Below, piece by piece: positions 1 to 7,529 of a stretch of 20,449 nucleotides of DNA (position 1 is the first letter of the stretch; each line of letters opens with the position of its first letter). The DNA is taken from the IMG/VR virus record IMGVR_UViG_3300028840_000226, positions 1 to 20,449 of that record, one strand, 5' to 3'. Below the pieces are notes generated by a model. The model worked only from the letters and a program-made list of their open reading frames with translations, did not search any database and had not been told where the DNA came from. The stretch is from a virus. The position numbers were made by a program, and so were the translations under genes.

Positions 1-793
1 TAGGCTGACCGGGTACGGCACTGGTAAAAATCAGGGTGGTGGTTCCGGTCAGCGTTATTCCCCTCAATGCCAGAGCCGCAGCATGAGCCGTCACGAAAGC
101 TGCACTGGTGGTTGCGATGTCCGTGTCGAAGGTTGCCAGATAAGCTGTTCCGCCTACCGTCACATTAGCTGTCCCGGCTGTACCAGTCAGGGTTACGGTG
201 TTCACCTGAGCAACAGCACCATCCGTAACTGAATGCCTGAAGATTTCGGTGTCACTTGGTGAGGTAGCCGCATTCGCCATCAGCTTGTACCACATCCCAC
301 CGTCAGTGATGGAATTGTAATCCGCATCAGCCGTCCCGGAGATAACACCACTGGAAACAGTTTCTTTGTTCGGATCAGCGAGCCAGAAGATACGGTAAAT
401 ATCACTCGCCACCGCATTCCTGTAAATCTCGATGATAATGTTCTTCAGGTCCGTCCCATCCAGGTTGTTCCAATCATCCTTCCGCAGACCCTGCTCGAAC
501 ACGGTCTGGTAGAAGTCAATCGCATCGTCAGACGCTTCCGCTTTCAGGCGGTAAACATTCAGCGTCCTCTGGGTATAGGTTGTGCCACTGGCTGCACTGA
601 ATCCCTTAGCATAGGCTTTCAGCATCTTCGATGCCGTCCCGAAGTAATTCAGTTTCTGTGCTGACTGCACGTTGGGTATTACTCTGATACCCTGAGTCTC
701 GTACGGCTGTTTGCCGATAAACATTGGGCGAAGGAAATATTCAAGGTTCTCTTTCCCTCCCCACGTAATTGAAGTTGTAATGAAAGTACTCAT
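1..793 (-). CDS. Major capsid protein, N-terminal 264 residues (cut by window edge)
   Basis: I translated this gene from the ATG at 793; it stays open to base 1, so the C-terminus lies outside the window. It follows the prohead protease-scaffold gene by 27 bases, the usual place for the major capsid protein, which is the main basis for the call. The N-terminal part (about residues 1-190) has the mixed helix/strand character expected of a HK97-type capsid subunit. From about residue 194 the sequence turns into a Thr/Ala/Gly-rich beta segment (for example VNTVTLTGTAGTANVTVGG) that looks like an inserted Ig-like or surface domain. The sequence before the start is A-rich with no clear Shine-Dalgarno. 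A major head-tail or decoration protein is possible but less likely given the order protease, scaffold, this gene. Confidence 0.75.
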   Translation of the reverse strand, partial: MSTFITTSITWGGKENLEYFLRPMFIGKQPYETQGIRVIPNVQSAQKLNYFGTASKMLKAYAKGFSAASGTTYTQRTLNVYRLKAEASDDAIDFYQTVFEQGLRKDDWNNLDGTDLKNIIIEIYRNAVASDIYRIFWLADPNKETVSSGVISGTADADYNSITDGGMWYKLMANAATSPSDTEIFRHSVTDGAVAQVNTVTLTGTAGTANVTVGGTAYLATFDTDIATTSAAFVTAHAAALALRGITLTGTTTLIFTSAVPGQP

Positions 794-820
794 GTCTCTG
801 TCTTTTTATGTCAGTTTTTC

Positions 821-1933
821 TTAATTATGCACCTCGTTCAACTGGTTCCGAAGGTTGCCCAAATCTTTGTTAAGCATCTTCATCTCCTCGTTGCGTATCT
901 CCCCGTCCGGGTCTTCCTTACCCTCGAGGCCATCCACCTCAGTAGATTTGGCGTTTTTCTTCACCAGTTTCGTTTCCAGTTCCTTCACCTTCTCGCTCTG
1001 GTTCTTATTCTCAGCTTTCAGCTTCTCGACCTCTGCGTCCAATTCAGCTTTGGCGGCTTTCATGTCTTCGAGTTCTTTCACTGCATTCTCAGCAACCTCA
1101 ATGGATTGCAGGGTGTTCGCAAACTCTTCCAGTTTGGTGTTCACTTCATCAGCAAGTGGCTTTTCTTCCTCTTCTGACTTTCCGTTGTTCAGCTTATCCT
1201 CAATCCAATTTTTGAGGTCATCGAACATCGTTTTCAGTTTTCCTGTTTCTTCGCTCATTTCAATTTTATTTTGTGGTATAAAACTTATGCCCATCTTACC
1301 AAGCAACTCAGGTGAGTTCACGCAAGCTGCCATCTTCATTGGCTCGTCAATTCCATGAATGAACCCCATTTCCAGAGCCTCGTCAGCATCGATCCACTTG
1401 CCTCTGCCCTCGTTCTCTTCCATGAGGTCGTTTATAACATCACTGTCCACGCCAGACTTTTCATAAATCGCCCTGATCCTTTTGTCCACCTTCTGCAAAT
1501 CTTCCTTCATTTGATCCATCTCGTTCTCGTTATATCCACCGAGTAACATCAGTGATGGCTTGTGGATCAGGAAAAGGCTGTTCGCACTCATCTCCCGGTA
1601 ATCACCGCTCATGGCAATAACCGTAGCGATCGAAGCTGTGAATCCATTTACCCTCGTAATCACTTCCGCTTTGTGGGAAGCAAGCATATCGTAAATGGAG
1701 ATGCCGTGGTTAACATCTCCTCCGTATGAATTTATGTTTACAATGATCTTGTCTGCCTTGACTCCTGCGATCGCTTTCAACTCAGCTCGCATCTTCTCCT
1801 TCGTATTCATCGAGTCGTCTGCCTCGTCATCCCACCAACTGCCACCGATCGTTCCTTCAATGTTCACTTCGACCGTCTTGTCCTTCTTGTCCAGAACCGT
1901 CATCCACGGTGATTCGCACAGTATTTTATCCAT
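821..1933 (-). CDS. ClpP-type prohead protease fused to scaffold (370 aa)
   Basis: The N-terminal 200 or so residues match the ClpP/S49-like phage head maturation protease. There is a nucleophile motif NGFTASIAT (Ser about 101 from this start), a second motif SLFLIHKPS carrying the likely catalytic His (about 124), and NINSYGGDV, typical of ClpP oxyanion/substrate loops. From about residue 226 on it is a highly charged, Lys/Glu-rich predicted coiled coil, typical of a capsid scaffold. The protein would cut scaffold and capsid during head maturation. The frame is open up to a TTG at 1978, but I chose the ATG at 1933 because the A-rich stretch AAATAAAAGACGATCAGGT lies just before it. A second ATG at 1258, also after an A-rich stretch, could give a separate 145-residue scaffold. 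The capsid gene starts 27 bases downstream. Confidence 0.88.
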   Translation of the reverse strand: MDKILCESPWMTVLDKKDKTVEVNIEGTIGGSWWDDEADDSMNTKEKMRAELKAIAGVKADKIIVNINSYGGDVNHGISIYDMLASHKAEVITRVNGFTASIATVIAMSGDYREMSANSLFLIHKPSLMLLGGYNENEMDQMKEDLQKVDKRIRAIYEKSGVDSDVINDLMEENEGRGKWIDADEALEMGFIHGIDEPMKMAACVNSPELLGKMGISFIPQNKIEMSEETGKLKTMFDDLKNWIEDKLNNGKSEEEEKPLADEVNTKLEEFANTLQSIEVAENAVKELEDMKAAKAELDAEVEKLKAENKNQSEKVKELETKLVKKNAKSTEVDGLEGKEDPDGEIRNEEMKMLNKDLGNLRNQLNEVHN

Positions 1934-2119
1934 ACCTGATCGTCTTTTATTTCGGTCTCGCAAGTTATTGGTAGTCAATCAATTCGGTGATCTGTCAAGG
2001 TCGCATCCATTCCGCTTACTCGTTACCAAAAGTCTGCTATTGCCGAAGTTTGCCGTCTTAGCATCAATTTCAGTCTTTTCAAAAATACGGTGAAATTCAG
2101 TGCGATTCGCACCTATTTT
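1934..2119. other. Intergenic gap before the head genes
   Basis: This is one of the longest gaps between genes in the window. It separates the tape-measure operon from the protease and capsid genes. It holds the hairpin listed at 2081-2120 and no open frame longer than about 13 codons from an ATG. Because capsid is needed in large amounts, a promoter is expected here, but I find only a weak match to the Bacteroidota -7 element (GACTTTTG on the minus strand near 2030-2040) with no -33 element at the right distance. Confidence 0.5.
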
Positions 2120-2120
2120 T
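2081..2120 (-). terminator. Hairpin, possible terminator after tail operon
   Basis: AAAAATA at 2081-2087 is complementary to TATTTTT at 2114-2120, and GGTG (2089-2092) to CACC (2110-2113), with one bulged base. A competing perfect inverted repeat, GTGCGA / TCGCAC with a one-base centre, sits at 2100-2112. Read on the minus strand it follows the stop codon of the 85-residue protein directly and ends in TATTTTTG, so it could act as an intrinsic terminator. The stem is only partly GC-rich and the U-run is interrupted, so read-through is likely. Confidence 0.45.
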
Positions 2121-2377
2121 TACGGAAATAACCCGTTGCCCTCCGTCAGTATTTTCTCAACTGTACTGAGGCTTACGTGCCACTTTTCTGCCAAATGAAT
2201 CTTTAGTTCGGTCTTCTTATGTGTCCGTTCCCTGACCTTGTATTCGTTCCTGATCAGAACACGCTTTGCCAAGTCCTCCCGGATCAATCCGATGTCAAAC
2301 ATCATCTCTGTAACATCCTGTGAGATGTCCAGATTTCGTTTCATGTATTCAGCCGTCCTCTCCCGAATGTTTATCAT
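2120..2377 (-). CDS. Small basic protein with a helix-turn-helix-like C-terminus (85 aa)
   Basis: The protein is basic and helical. Residues about 59-77 (KIHLAEKWHVSLSTVEKIL) read like a helix-turn-helix: a first helix, a short turn, then STVEKIL as a recognition helix. It overlaps the tape-measure stop codon by four bases (ATGA), so it is translationally coupled to that gene. A small DNA-binding protein at the end of a tail operon may be a regulator of the following head genes or a leftover of a homing or regulatory gene. I cannot name a family. The downstream neighbour is the 186-base gap with a hairpin. Confidence 0.7.
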   Translation of the reverse strand: MINIRERTAEYMKRNLDISQDVTEMMFDIGLIREDLAKRVLIRNEYKVRERTHKKTELKIHLAEKWHVSLSTVEKILTEGNGLFP

Positions 2378-5300
2378 AACTCACTCGTCTCGTTGATCAC
2401 TTCCAACTCGTCTTCGGCATCATGCAACTCGTTCACGTTCAATGTGACTTTCAGCCCCCTGATCATCTTCCCTAAATTAGCTGTCTGGCTCAAATTACTC
2501 ACATCCGGTTCTGGTGATCCCACCACACCACCGCTCGCAAATCCCGGTACGCCGATCCGCTTGAACATTGCCGCACCACCCAATCTCGCCTGTTGCGCTT
2601 GGTTCAATATCACTTCCCCCGGTTTGACCAATGCAAGGGTATTATCTCCACTCTTAGGCAATCCCGGTAACTCTGATCCTGTCTGTACCGCTCCACCCTC
2701 AGCAAACGCCTGTGACCGTATCACTGAAATCTGTGCCGCTCCTGCGGCTGCCACCACCGCTCCGGTGATCAGTCCCAAAATTCCACCCTGAGCAATCGCT
2801 TTCGTGATACCCTGTGCCACGTTTATGATCGCCTGAACCACACTAATTGCCTGCTGTCTGCTTGCATACTTCCTTTCAATCTCCTCCCTTTTCTTTGCAT
2901 TATCTCCTACCGCACTCAATTCCCTCTGCTTCTGTGCCTCGAATAATTGACCAAATGAACTTGTCAGATCGCTCGCAATCTGCAATCCCTGATTAATTGC
3001 GTCAAGCGTTTTCTTTTGTGCATCAATCTCGATCTGCGTCCTGTCATTCGCTCCCTTCCTTTTTATGTCCGTCAAATCATTTTCCAGAACCTCCGCACTC
3101 TGCCTCTGCTGTTCTTCAATCTCTACCTGAGCCGCACTAAGGTTTTCCTGAGCCGCTTCAATAGTTTCCTTCTGTACGTCAAAATATTCCTGTGTAATAT
3201 CCCCGGCTGCAAGCCTACTCTTCAAATTTTCAAGCGTAGCCGCCAGAGCCTCGTAATCCGCTCTGACCTCCTCCAATGATCTCCCCCTTGCAATCTTCTC
3301 CTGATCAAAAGCCGCCATCCGTATTTCTTCCTCCTTCGCCAATCTCCTTTCCAATAGCTGTTCACGTACAGCAATCTCCTCATCCGCATTTGTGGCGATA
3401 GCAGCATTTATAGCTGCCAACTCCTGTTCCATTATCTGAATACGTATATCAGCATTATCGTCCACACTATCCGTAAGCTGTTTCTGAGAATCTGAATACG
3501 CTTTCTGTATTTCACTGGATGTTTTTTTCTGGTACTGCTCGATCTCCCTCAGCCGTTCTTTCTCCAATCTCTCGGCCTCTTTCGCTTCTTCCTCCTTCGC
3601 TTTCTTTTCCGCTTTTGCTACCTCCTTTGCCCTCTTCTCTGCCGCTTTCACCTGTTCGCTTTCCAACTCCGCTTGCGCTTTCTTCTCCTGTGCAATAGCG
3701 TCCTCCGCTTTCCTCTCAGCAATCGTCCTTTCTTTTATGATCTCCTGATAGCCTTGCTCGTCTCTCCTCCTCTGGTACTCCTGAAACAATGCAACAGCCT
3801 CCTTGTCATTCACCTTTCTCACCGCCTCAAATTTCTGTGCGATAACATCCTGATCAAGTCCCCAAATCTCCTCGTCTGTCAACCCGTCAAGATACTCCAC
3901 CACTTCACGAAATTGCTGCCCCTGCTTATTACTCAGATTGTTTAACAGGTCAAAACTTCTTTCAAGTTGATCCCCGGATTGTTTATTGAACTTACGAACA
4001 GCCAGATCAAGGTTCTGCACCTGAAGTATGCCATCCTTCAACCCCTGAATAGCACCCCGGATCACCCCCGTTCCCTGCATCGCCAGTATCAATCCCTCCC
4101 ATGCACTCTGCAAGCTCTTCACATCCCCGGCAAACGAGTCAAGCTGAGTCTCAACCATCTCCTGTAACTCGTCATTTACGTCCGTTATCTCATCCCTCAA
4201 TGTCTTGGTCGAATCAGCTGCAGATAAGAACTGGTTGAAAGCCGCTACCGATCTCTTGTCCGTCAACTCCAATGTTTCAGCCAATCCAATACCCTGCTCG
4301 TCCAATCTCTTCATGGCATCGATCAGATCAGGGAATGTTTTTACGTTACCTCCCAATTTCTGAGCCAACGCTCCATTAGCATCTGCCAGATTCAGAAGGA
4401 TGTTCCGTGTAGCCGTTGCCGCTTTTGAAGCATCGAACCCTGCGTCCCGTAACCTTCCTGTCAAAGCAACCGTGTCCTCTAACGTGAACCCATACGATTT
4501 TGCTACTGGCCCGACCGTACTCAGAATTGTTTCATAATCTTCAAAGGCCAAAGCACTCTTCGTGGTCGCTACCGCCAACGTAGCAGCCGCATCAGCCGCT
4601 TCCAGAGTGTCCAGACCGAATGCCCGAACAGCCACCCCCGTCACCTTCGCTGTGCCGCCCAGATCAGAACCAACAGCCGTAGCGAACTGCACCACCGCCT
4701 CCGTACTATCCTGAATCTCACTGGTCGTAAAGCCTAACTTCGCCAGACTGACTTGTAAATCCGTAACCTGTGATGCCGTGAAGATACTCACAGAGCCAAG
4801 CTGCTTAGCCGTTTTCGTCAGTTCAGCGATCTCTTCCCTTGTCGATCCCGTCACCGCCGCAAGTTTCGCCGTTGCCGTGTCGAAATCACCCGTAACCTTC
4901 ACAATGTCACGCACTCCCTTGATCAGAGCCGTAACCCCTACAAATCCCGCAGCCATAGATTTGAAACTCGTCAGAATCCCTCTTCCGTACTCTCCCACCA
5001 GAGTCTTGCTACCGCTCATCTGCCTGTCGAAATTACGGATGCTTGTTTTATTCCTATCGACCTGTTTCTGTATCTCTGCGAACCTTTTCCGACCCTGAGC
5101 CGTGGTAAGATTCAATTGGTTAGCTGTCTGGATCAGCCTGCTCGTTTCCTGCCTCAACTGTTCCATTGACCCCTTTGTGGAAATCGTCTGCTTCGCCAGA
5201 CTCCGATCCGCTTTGTTCAAGGCCAATTTCTGTTGCCTCAGATTTGATGTTGAGATGGTGTTCTGTTTCAGAGCCTTATCGTACTGCTCCTGTGTGATCT

Positions 5301-5439
5301 TCCCCTGCTTCAGCAATTTATCATTCTCACGCCTCGTCACATTCAATTCTTTCAACTCCTGGTCAACTCGGTTGATTTCTTCTGCGACCCTTCCCCGGTC
5401 TTCTATGTCAATCCTGAATGAATAAATTTTGTCAGCCAT
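2374..5439 (-). CDS. Tape measure protein (1021 aa)
   Basis: This is the longest gene in the window. Residues about 15-150 form a Lys/Gln-rich coiled coil. Residues about 180-430 resemble the TP901/PhageMin_Tail domain of tape measure proteins, Ala/Thr/Gly-rich with amphipathic helices (for example TASQVTDLQVSLAKLGFTTS). A long charged coiled coil follows (about 560-800). Near the C-terminus lies a hydrophobic stretch around ILGLITGAVVAAAGAAQISV, then a Gly-rich tail with repeated FA(E/S)GG(A/V)V motifs. The family sets tail length at roughly 1.5 angstroms per residue, so about 150 nm would be expected here. It starts six bases after the preceding tail protein and overlaps the next small gene by four bases. 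Unusually, the tail-tip genes lie upstream of it rather than downstream. Confidence 0.93.
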   Translation of the reverse strand: MADKIYSFRIDIEDRGRVAEEINRVDQELKELNVTRRENDKLLKQGKITQEQYDKALKQNTISTSNLRQQKLALNKADRSLAKQTISTKGSMEQLRQETSRLIQTANQLNLTTAQGRKRFAEIQKQVDRNKTSIRNFDRQMSGSKTLVGEYGRGILTSFKSMAAGFVGVTALIKGVRDIVKVTGDFDTATAKLAAVTGSTREEIAELTKTAKQLGSVSIFTASQVTDLQVSLAKLGFTTSEIQDSTEAVVQFATAVGSDLGGTAKVTGVAVRAFGLDTLEAADAAATLAVATTKSALAFEDYETILSTVGPVAKSYGFTLEDTVALTGRLRDAGFDASKAATATRNILLNLADANGALAQKLGGNVKTFPDLIDAMKRLDEQGIGLAETLELTDKRSVAAFNQFLSAADSTKTLRDEITDVNDELQEMVETQLDSFAGDVKSLQSAWEGLILAMQGTGVIRGAIQGLKDGILQVQNLDLAVRKFNKQSGDQLERSFDLLNNLSNKQGQQFREVVEYLDGLTDEEIWGLDQDVIAQKFEAVRKVNDKEAVALFQEYQRRRDEQGYQEIIKERTIAERKAEDAIAQEKKAQAELESEQVKAAEKRAKEVAKAEKKAKEEEAKEAERLEKERLREIEQYQKKTSSEIQKAYSDSQKQLTDSVDDNADIRIQIMEQELAAINAAIATNADEEIAVREQLLERRLAKEEEIRMAAFDQEKIARGRSLEEVRADYEALAATLENLKSRLAAGDITQEYFDVQKETIEAAQENLSAAQVEIEEQQRQSAEVLENDLTDIKRKGANDRTQIEIDAQKKTLDAINQGLQIASDLTSSFGQLFEAQKQRELSAVGDNAKKREEIERKYASRQQAISVVQAIINVAQGITKAIAQGGILGLITGAVVAAAGAAQISVIRSQAFAEGGAVQTGSELPGLPKSGDNTLALVKPGEVILNQAQQARLGGAAMFKRIGVPGFASGGVVGSPEPDVSNLSQTANLGKMIRGLKVTLNVNELHDAEDELEVINETSEL

Positions 5440-5444
5440 CTCAG

Positions 5445-7529
5445 TTACATTTTTTGAATAAATTCAGCCTTCACCAGATTACCGTCCGTGACTATCTTCG
5501 AGCAAATCCAAAACATATCGTTCCCTTCAATATTGATCTTGTATGTCGCCCGGAATCCTTCGGCCCACGGTGAACTTCCCACCACCGTCATAAATTTCAT
5601 TATCTCTGCCGGGGTCAATTTCAGTGTACAGGTCAGCAGCTTATTCTTCTCAATCCTTCTGTAATCCTTCAACCAATAATCATCGTAAAGATCGCTCATG
5701 TCATCCGTAAGCATAATTGGGATAACATACTGTCTGGTATATCCTGTGTCCTCAGGGCCGTATCTGATTTCCACATAATCGCTCACCCCCATGTCAACCC
5801 TCTCATACTTCAACAGCCTCGGTTGCCAACTCTTCGCCCTGTACTCAGGATATGATGCGTTTGCCATATATTCCTCGCTCCCATGAATCCGTGAAAAATT
5901 GTCCTTATACAATCCCAACTGCGGGTACGTACCATACGCTGAAGCATAGAAAGCACTGTTCTCATGTTCCTCCGTTCCCTTCTGGATATATTCACCACTC
6001 AGAACAACAGTCTTGGTAAACGGTGTCCCATTCGCTGAAACATAATTGTTCCATGCCCTATCGCCCGTATCTGCTTTCCATCTCAACAATTGGTTTGCCT
6101 TGTAATTACTCCCAACTGTTTCCAGTAAATACCCTTTCGAATAATCCACCTTATCCGACCAATCCGTAAACGTGGATGGCGTCCAGTTATAGAAATCATC
6201 GCTCGTCTCGATATACACCGTCTTGTTCATCTTATCCACAAAGAATCGTAGGTTGTACGCCTCCTTGCAAGCCTTCAAAAATGTTACACAATCGATGTCC
6301 GGTAACATCACCGCAGGGTCATTCGTGTACCCTATCCCCGGCCACAAATTCCTTTCGTCCCATGTGTTTTCCAGATACGATGCACTTGCCCCTGCTTCAA
6401 TATACAATTCCAGTGTTCCCCCTGATCCCGTTGCGTCCGTTGCTCCTATTCCGATGTTTACGTGTATATCCACATAATCTGTTGCATCCAAATGAACCCA
6501 CCCCGTGTCCAGATCAAAACTGTTCCCGGTATTGAAAAGAGTTGGCTCCGGGGGGTTCGTTTCCGAATCTGTGAATGAAACAATAGCCGTTCCGTTTTTC
6601 CTGATCGACCATGTAATCGTTTCAGCCGAAATATCCCAATTTACTGTGTTACTCCTTCCTACCTTTATCTGTGCTTTAAATCGATATGTCCCATCCGCAG
6701 GAGCCGTGTACCTATATGTCCCGGTGCTGAAATCATTTCCTTCGTCCGTTGTCTCTCCCTGAATAACCAAAACTTGGTTCACCGTACAGCTTGCCGATCC
6801 CAATGCACCGACCGTGTCCGAATCATAATTGTCCGTGTTATCATCTACATAAACGCTCAACCCTTTGTTTTCCAGAAAATCGTCACTGTTCGGTACTGGT
6901 CTGCTATTGATATATTTCGTATGCCCATCATTCGAGTCGAAGAATCCATTTGCCGCAATCGAATATCCTGCCTGCTCCATTATCCGCTCGACTATCTCCT
7001 TAATTTTCCAGACTGGGTAAAAATCATTCGGATATGTTATTGCTCCAAATCCTGTCTGCTCACTCCACGGTAAGCAATAATTCATAACAGGGTAACAGTA
7101 CAATGGGGTTGCCGTTGGCCCCACACTCGCCCAACTGCCCGTAACATTCGATTCAGACAATAAATGTGTATCACCCGTCCAGTCCACATCCTGAATGCTC
7201 ACCCCCCGGATGTTTTCAAGCCAGTCATCAGCCTCCACGATGGCCCGTACCTTCTCCTGATCTACATTGAGCAACCTGATCCGTCCACTGATAACCTCCA
7301 TGTCATCCACAAAGATGCGAGCCGTATCGCTGACCTCTTCCCGGCTCCTTACATCCTGATAATGTTCCAACAATCTCTTGTTCGTCCTCGTCAATGGAAT
7401 ATCAAATGCATAACTTTTTGCACTCGTCCCGATTGTCAAATCCCTGAAATCGTTCACCTGACGTTTGATGTTGATCTCGCCATTGAAATCCATCAATTCT
7501 GTCCCTATGTAAATACGGTTCTTACTCAT
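5445..7529 (-). CDS. Tail-tip / hub-like structural protein with inserted jelly-roll domain (694 aa)
   Basis: The frame is open from 7580, but the ATG at 7529 (MSKNRIYIGTELMDF) overlaps the previous stop by eight bases, the usual spacing here, so I chose it. The protein is beta-rich. Residues about 1-240 and 395-694 look like the two halves of a tail-associated (hub) protein. Between them, at about 270-385, lies a separate segment that starts TGTYRYTAPADGTYRF and ends GGTLELYIEAGASASYLE. That pattern resembles C1q/TNF-type jelly rolls, which often bind ligands. It lies between another large tail protein and the tape measure, so it is probably part of the tail tip or baseplate. An adhesion role for the insert is inference. 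Confidence 0.75.
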   Translation of the reverse strand: MSKNRIYIGTELMDFNGEINIKRQVNDFRDLTIGTSAKSYAFDIPLTRTNKRLLEHYQDVRSREEVSDTARIFVDDMEVISGRIRLLNVDQEKVRAIVEADDWLENIRGVSIQDVDWTGDTHLLSESNVTGSWASVGPTATPLYCYPVMNYCLPWSEQTGFGAITYPNDFYPVWKIKEIVERIMEQAGYSIAANGFFDSNDGHTKYINSRPVPNSDDFLENKGLSVYVDDNTDNYDSDTVGALGSASCTVNQVLVIQGETTDEGNDFSTGTYRYTAPADGTYRFKAQIKVGRSNTVNWDISAETITWSIRKNGTAIVSFTDSETNPPEPTLFNTGNSFDLDTGWVHLDATDYVDIHVNIGIGATDATGSGGTLELYIEAGASASYLENTWDERNLWPGIGYTNDPAVMLPDIDCVTFLKACKEAYNLRFFVDKMNKTVYIETSDDFYNWTPSTFTDWSDKVDYSKGYLLETVGSNYKANQLLRWKADTGDRAWNNYVSANGTPFTKTVVLSGEYIQKGTEEHENSAFYASAYGTYPQLGLYKDNFSRIHGSEEYMANASYPEYRAKSWQPRLLKYERVDMGVSDYVEIRYGPEDTGYTRQYVIPIMLTDDMSDLYDDYWLKDYRRIEKNKLLTCTLKLTPAEIMKFMTVVGSSPWAEGFRATYKINIEGNDMFWICSKIVTDGNLVKAEFIQKM

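Noticed and set aside
855-1358. Plus-strand open frame of 167 residues opposite the protease-scaffold gene
   Set aside because: It is rich in Ser/Phe because it is the complement of the Lys/Glu-rich coiled coil; the minus-strand frame has clear protease motifs and fits its neighbours.
1975-2045. Possible promoter with GACTTTTG as -7 element before the head genes
   Set aside because: There is one mismatch and no TTTG at a suitable distance upstream, so it does not stand out from chance.
3222-3407. Minus-strand frame of 61 residues inside the tape measure gene
   Set aside because: It is an Arg-rich alternative frame of coiled-coil coding sequence with no separate support.
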